From assembly GCA_039592335.1 (NCBI GenBank), contig JBDHBX010000001.1, positions 186,001 to 250,000 of the forward strand: a DNA stretch of 64,000 nucleotides. Direction: 5' to 3'. The notes beneath the pieces are model-generated. The model was not told the DNA's origin, ran no database searches, and saw only the letters and a program-made list of their open reading frames with translations. The stretch is from WVYX01 sp039592335 (lineage in GTDB: Bacteria > Gemmatimonadota > Gemmatimonadetes > Gemmatimonadales > GWC2-71-9). Below, in pieces: positions 61,354 to 64,000 of the stretch (its first letter is position 1; the number at the start of each line of letters is the position of its first letter). The translations under genes and the position numbers were made by a program.

Positions 61354-64000
61354 CTACCGCTTCAGCATCGGATCGGCCCGGATCTGCAGAATCCCGACGT
61401 AGCTCGTCCCGTCGACGGTCAGGGTGAGGCGGTATGAGCCTGGTCCCGCCGTGGGCACGCCGTACTCCTCCACGGTGAGGCCGGTGTCCAGGAACTGGTT
61501 CAGGTTGAGCAAAACGCCCACCGCCCGCCGCGCCTCGACGGCGGTCTCCGCGCGCTGAAACCGTTGATACGCCCGCTGCACTCGCCCCCGGGTTCCTCCG
61601 CCGACCAGCTCCAGAGCGCGCTCGAACGCCGCGGCCACCTCCTGCTTCTGCCGCCCGGTCAGCGGGTCGGGATCGAACTCCCGGTTCCACAGATGGCGGT
61701 GAACGCCCGGCTCGCCAGCCAGCGCCGTGACGTACCGGTAGCGCCCGGACTCGTCGGTAATCTCGAGCGTACCCGACTGCAGCGTGGCACCGAAGTAGTA
61801 TGTCACCGCCGCGTTATTGCGATATCTCGCGCGGGGCAGGCTCGACGTCGGCTCGACCGTGGGCGGGTTCTCGCCGGCGAACCAGAAGTGGCCCCGCTGG
61901 CCACCCCGGCTGGTGTTTTCCCACAGGGTGGCGACGCGCTGCTCGAACAGATGTGCGTCGGAGGCCGCGACCTGATCGGTCAGCTGCTGCAGCGGGGTGA
62001 GGTCGTCCAGAATCCAGATAGAGCGACCGTGGGTCCCGGCGACCAGGTCGTTGTCACGCGGGTGAATGACCAGGTCCTGCACCGCCACGGTGGGAAAGCC
62101 GTTCGTCAGCGGCGCCCAGCGGTCGCCGCCGCTCCATGAGACGAACACCCCGAACTCCGTTCCCACGAACAACAGGTTGGGGTTCCGCAGATCCTCACGG
62201 ATGACGTGCACCACCTGCCCGTCGGGAATGTTTCCGGTGATGTTGGCCCAACTCTGCCCGAAGTCGGTGGTCTTGAAGACCCATGGCGTGAACACGTCGC
62301 TGCGGTGGCCGTCGAACGTCACGTACGCGGTGCCGACGTCGAAGTGCGACGCCTCCAGCCGCCCCAGCCAGATCCCCTGGGGCACGCCGCGGATGTGGCG
62401 TCGCACGTTGGTCCACGTCGCGCCCCCGTCGCGGGTGACCTGTACGTTGCCGTCGTCGGTGCCCACCCAGATCACGTCGGGGGTGATCACCGACTGGGAC
62501 ACCGACGTGATGGAGCAGTGGTCCTCGGCGCCGGTGTTGTCCGGTGTGATCCCGCCGCTCCGACCAGGCAGAGTCTTCTCCGAATCGTTGGTCGTGAGAT
62601 CCGGTGAGATGATGGTCCAGCTGTCGCCGCCGTCCGTGGTCTTGAACAGGAACTGCGCCCCGAGGAACAGCGTCTGGGGATCGTGCGGCGACATGACCAG
62701 CGGCGCCGACCAGTTGTAGCGGAACTCCCGCCCTGCCTGCCGCTCCTCTGCGGGCACCACGTCCTCGTAGTTGGTGATGCTGCGGGGCGTCGGGGGCGTG
62801 CCCGAGAAGCGACGTGTCTCTACGTCATAGCGACGGAAGCTCCCGTTCTCGGCCTCGCTATAGAGCGTGCGCCAGTCGGTGGGATCGACCTGGATGTCCA
62901 TCCCGTCGCCCCAATGCAGCTTCCAGTTGCGGTCGTTGAGGATCCCCCGCGCGTCGCGCGCAAAGCTGGGACCACCATAGGTACCGTTGTCCTGCAGCCC
63001 GCCGTATACGAAGTACGGGTCCCGCATGTCCACGCCGATGCGGTAGTACTGCCCGATGGCGATGTTGTCGAAGAAGACGAAATGCTCGCCGTGGTCGTGC
63101 GTGAGGTGCGGCCCCTTGTCGTCCCCGATGTAGTAGCGATCGGCATCGTTCGGGTCGAGCCACATGGCGTGAAAGTCGCCGTGGATCTCCTGGTCCTCGC
63201 TCCCGTTGCGCAGCGTCGCACCGCCGTCCTCCGACACCATGAAGCGCGTGGTGAGCAGGTACACCCACTGGTCATCCAGCGGGTTGATGCGAATCTGGCT
63301 GTAGTAGAACGGCCGGTTGTTGTAGGTGTTGACGTAGGTCCAGGTGGCGCCGGCGTCCTCCGAGCGGTAGACACCCGAGCCGGGTATCGCGAGATCGTTC
63401 GTGCGCTCCGCTTCCACGAAGGCCATCACGATGTCGGGATTGCCCCGGTAGATCGCGAGACCGATGCGCCCCGTCTCGCCCGCGGGCAGGCCGTTTGTGA
63501 GCTTGCTCCAGGTGGCGCCACCGTCCGTCGACTTGAAGATCCCCCCATTGAGCCCGCCGCTGTGGAAGGTCCACGGCTGACGCAACCGGTGGTAGAACGC
63601 GGCGTACAGTATGGCGGGGTTCGTGGGATGCATGACGAGGTCGATGCAGCCCGTCTTGCCGTCGTCGGGGAGCCCGGCCGCTAGCTTCGTCCAGGTGTCG
63701 CCGCCATCGGAGGTCTTGAACAGTCCGCGGTCACCCGAGTACCCCCACAGGTGACCGATGGCGCAGGCATACACCACGTCGGGATCGCTCAGGTGGGGCA
63801 CGACGCGCGCAATCTGATGCGTCTCGGCGAGCCCCTTGTGCTCGAACGTCTCGCCGCCGTCCACCGACTTGTAGATCCCGTCGCCCCACGCGACGCTGTT
63901 GCGGTTGTTCGCCTCGCCGGTTCCGACCCACACGAAGTCGGGGTTCGGTTGGAACAGCCCGACATCACCGATTGAGGCCGAGCCGTAATCATCGAAGATC
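61354..64000 (-). CDS. VPS10/BNR-repeat beta-propeller protein (5' end beyond window)
   Basis: At least 881 residues are visible; the frame is open through position 64000, so the N-terminus, including any signal peptide, lies outside. Repeated Asp-box motifs (S-x-D-G-G-x-T/S-W and variants, at least nine) mark sialidase/VPS10-type beta-propeller blades. The last 200 residues form a separate C-terminal region ending in a beta-rich domain (YRLTLTVDGTSYVGILQI). Such proteins are common exported proteins in Gemmatimonadota and Bacteroidota, annotated as glycosyl hydrolases without firm activity. Confidence 0.85.
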   Translation of the reverse strand, partial: IFDDYGSASIGDVGLFQPNPDFVWVGTGEANNRNSVAWGDGIYKSVDGGETFEHKGLAETHQIARVVPHLSDPDVVYACAIGHLWGYSGDRGLFKTSDGGDTWTKLAAGLPDDGKTGCIDLVMHPTNPAILYAAFYHRLRQPWTFHSGGLNGGIFKSTDGGATWSKLTNGLPAGETGRIGLAIYRGNPDIVMAFVEAERTNDLAIPGSGVYRSEDAGATWTYVNTYNNRPFYYSQIRINPLDDQWVYLLTTRFMVSEDGGATLRNGSEDQEIHGDFHAMWLDPNDADRYYIGDDKGPHLTHDHGEHFVFFDNIAIGQYYRIGVDMRDPYFVYGGLQDNGTYGGPSFARDARGILNDRNWKLHWGDGMDIQVDPTDWRTLYSEAENGSFRRYDVETRRFSGTPPTPRSITNYEDVVPAEERQAGREFRYNWSAPLVMSPHDPQTLFLGAQFLFKTTDGGDSWTIISPDLTTNDSEKTLPGRSGGITPDNTGAEDHCSITSVSQSVITPDVIWVGTDDGNVQVTRDGGATWTNVRRHIRGVPQGIWLGRLEASHFDVGTAYVTFDGHRSDVFTPWVFKTTDFGQSWANITGNIPDGQVVHVIREDLRNPNLLFVGTEFGVFVSWSGGDRWAPLTNGFPTVAVQDLVIHPRDNDLVAGTHGRSIWILDDLTPLQQLTDQVAASDAHLFEQRVATLWENTSRGGQRGHFWFAGENPPTVEPTSSLPRARYRNNAAVTYYFGATLQSGTLEITDESGRYRYVTALAGEPGVHRHLWNREFDPDPLTGRQKQEVAAAFERALELVGGGTRGRVQRAYQRFQRAETAVEARRAVGVLLNLNQFLDTGLTVEEYGVPTAGPGSYRLTLTVDGTSYVGILQIRADPMLKR

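Overview
The window is a high-GC bacterial chromosome segment with densely packed genes. I saw no mobile elements, CRISPR arrays, tRNA or rRNA genes. The gene complement fits Gemmatimonadota best, with Acidobacteriota as the alternative. Reasons are three PknB-type kinases with the 'MATVYLA/MGTVYLA' style of P-loop, an ADOP-type permease, S46 and M61 peptidases, a GIN-domain lipoprotein and a large VPS10/BNR-repeat protein. This assignment rests on family content, not on a marker-gene tree.

Region 1 (about 0.2-7.5 kb) is respiratory. A minus-strand operon encodes a one-helix subunit, a CuA subunit II, a heme-copper subunit I, a SCO/SenC protein and heme O synthase. Subunit I keeps all six metal-binding histidines but lacks the helix-VI tyrosine found in true A- and B-type oxidases, so it may be an NO-reductase-like enzyme. 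Divergent from it is an unusual cytochrome b / 2x[4Fe-4S] / MvhD fusion, with a short perfect palindrome between the two transcription units.

Region 2 (7.5-30.7 kb) is mostly housekeeping and envelope: FabH, an S46 peptidase, secreted lipoproteins, a hexaheme-type cytochrome, two Ser/Thr kinases, a thioredoxin-VKOR fusion, isocitrate dehydrogenase with a zinc-ribbon-like insert, a Lol/Mac-type ABC operon, HutH, NadC, NadA and a GIN lipoprotein.

Region 3 (30.9-42.7 kb) holds a tripartite efflux operon whose permease is fused to an N-terminal XRE helix-turn-helix and a complete Ser/Thr kinase. It also has a 28-residue ribosomal-type basic protein, an M61 peptidase, a UbiA/MenA-like prenyltransferase, an AI-2E-family permease and a Tat-exported M20-type amidohydrolase.

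Region 4 (42.7-61.3 kb) is the metabolic centrepiece. A TetR-led operon encodes Had, Oah (BamA type), an SDR, a thiolase with its DUF35 partner, and all four subunits of an ATP-dependent class I benzoyl-CoA reductase (BcrC, BcrB and two ASKHA ATPases). It is followed by a LeuB-like dehydrogenase, a coupled operon of LeuA-like synthase, transglutaminase-like protein and indolepyruvate:ferredoxin oxidoreductase (IorAB), and a thiolase plus 3-hydroxyacyl-CoA dehydrogenase/enoyl-CoA hydratase fusion. Together these could dearomatise benzoyl-CoA, open the ring and beta-oxidise the product, with IorAB a possible source of reduced ferredoxin. No dienoyl-CoA hydratase, ferredoxin or benzoate-CoA ligase gene was found in the window.

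The right edge cuts a large BNR/VPS10-type beta-propeller protein.
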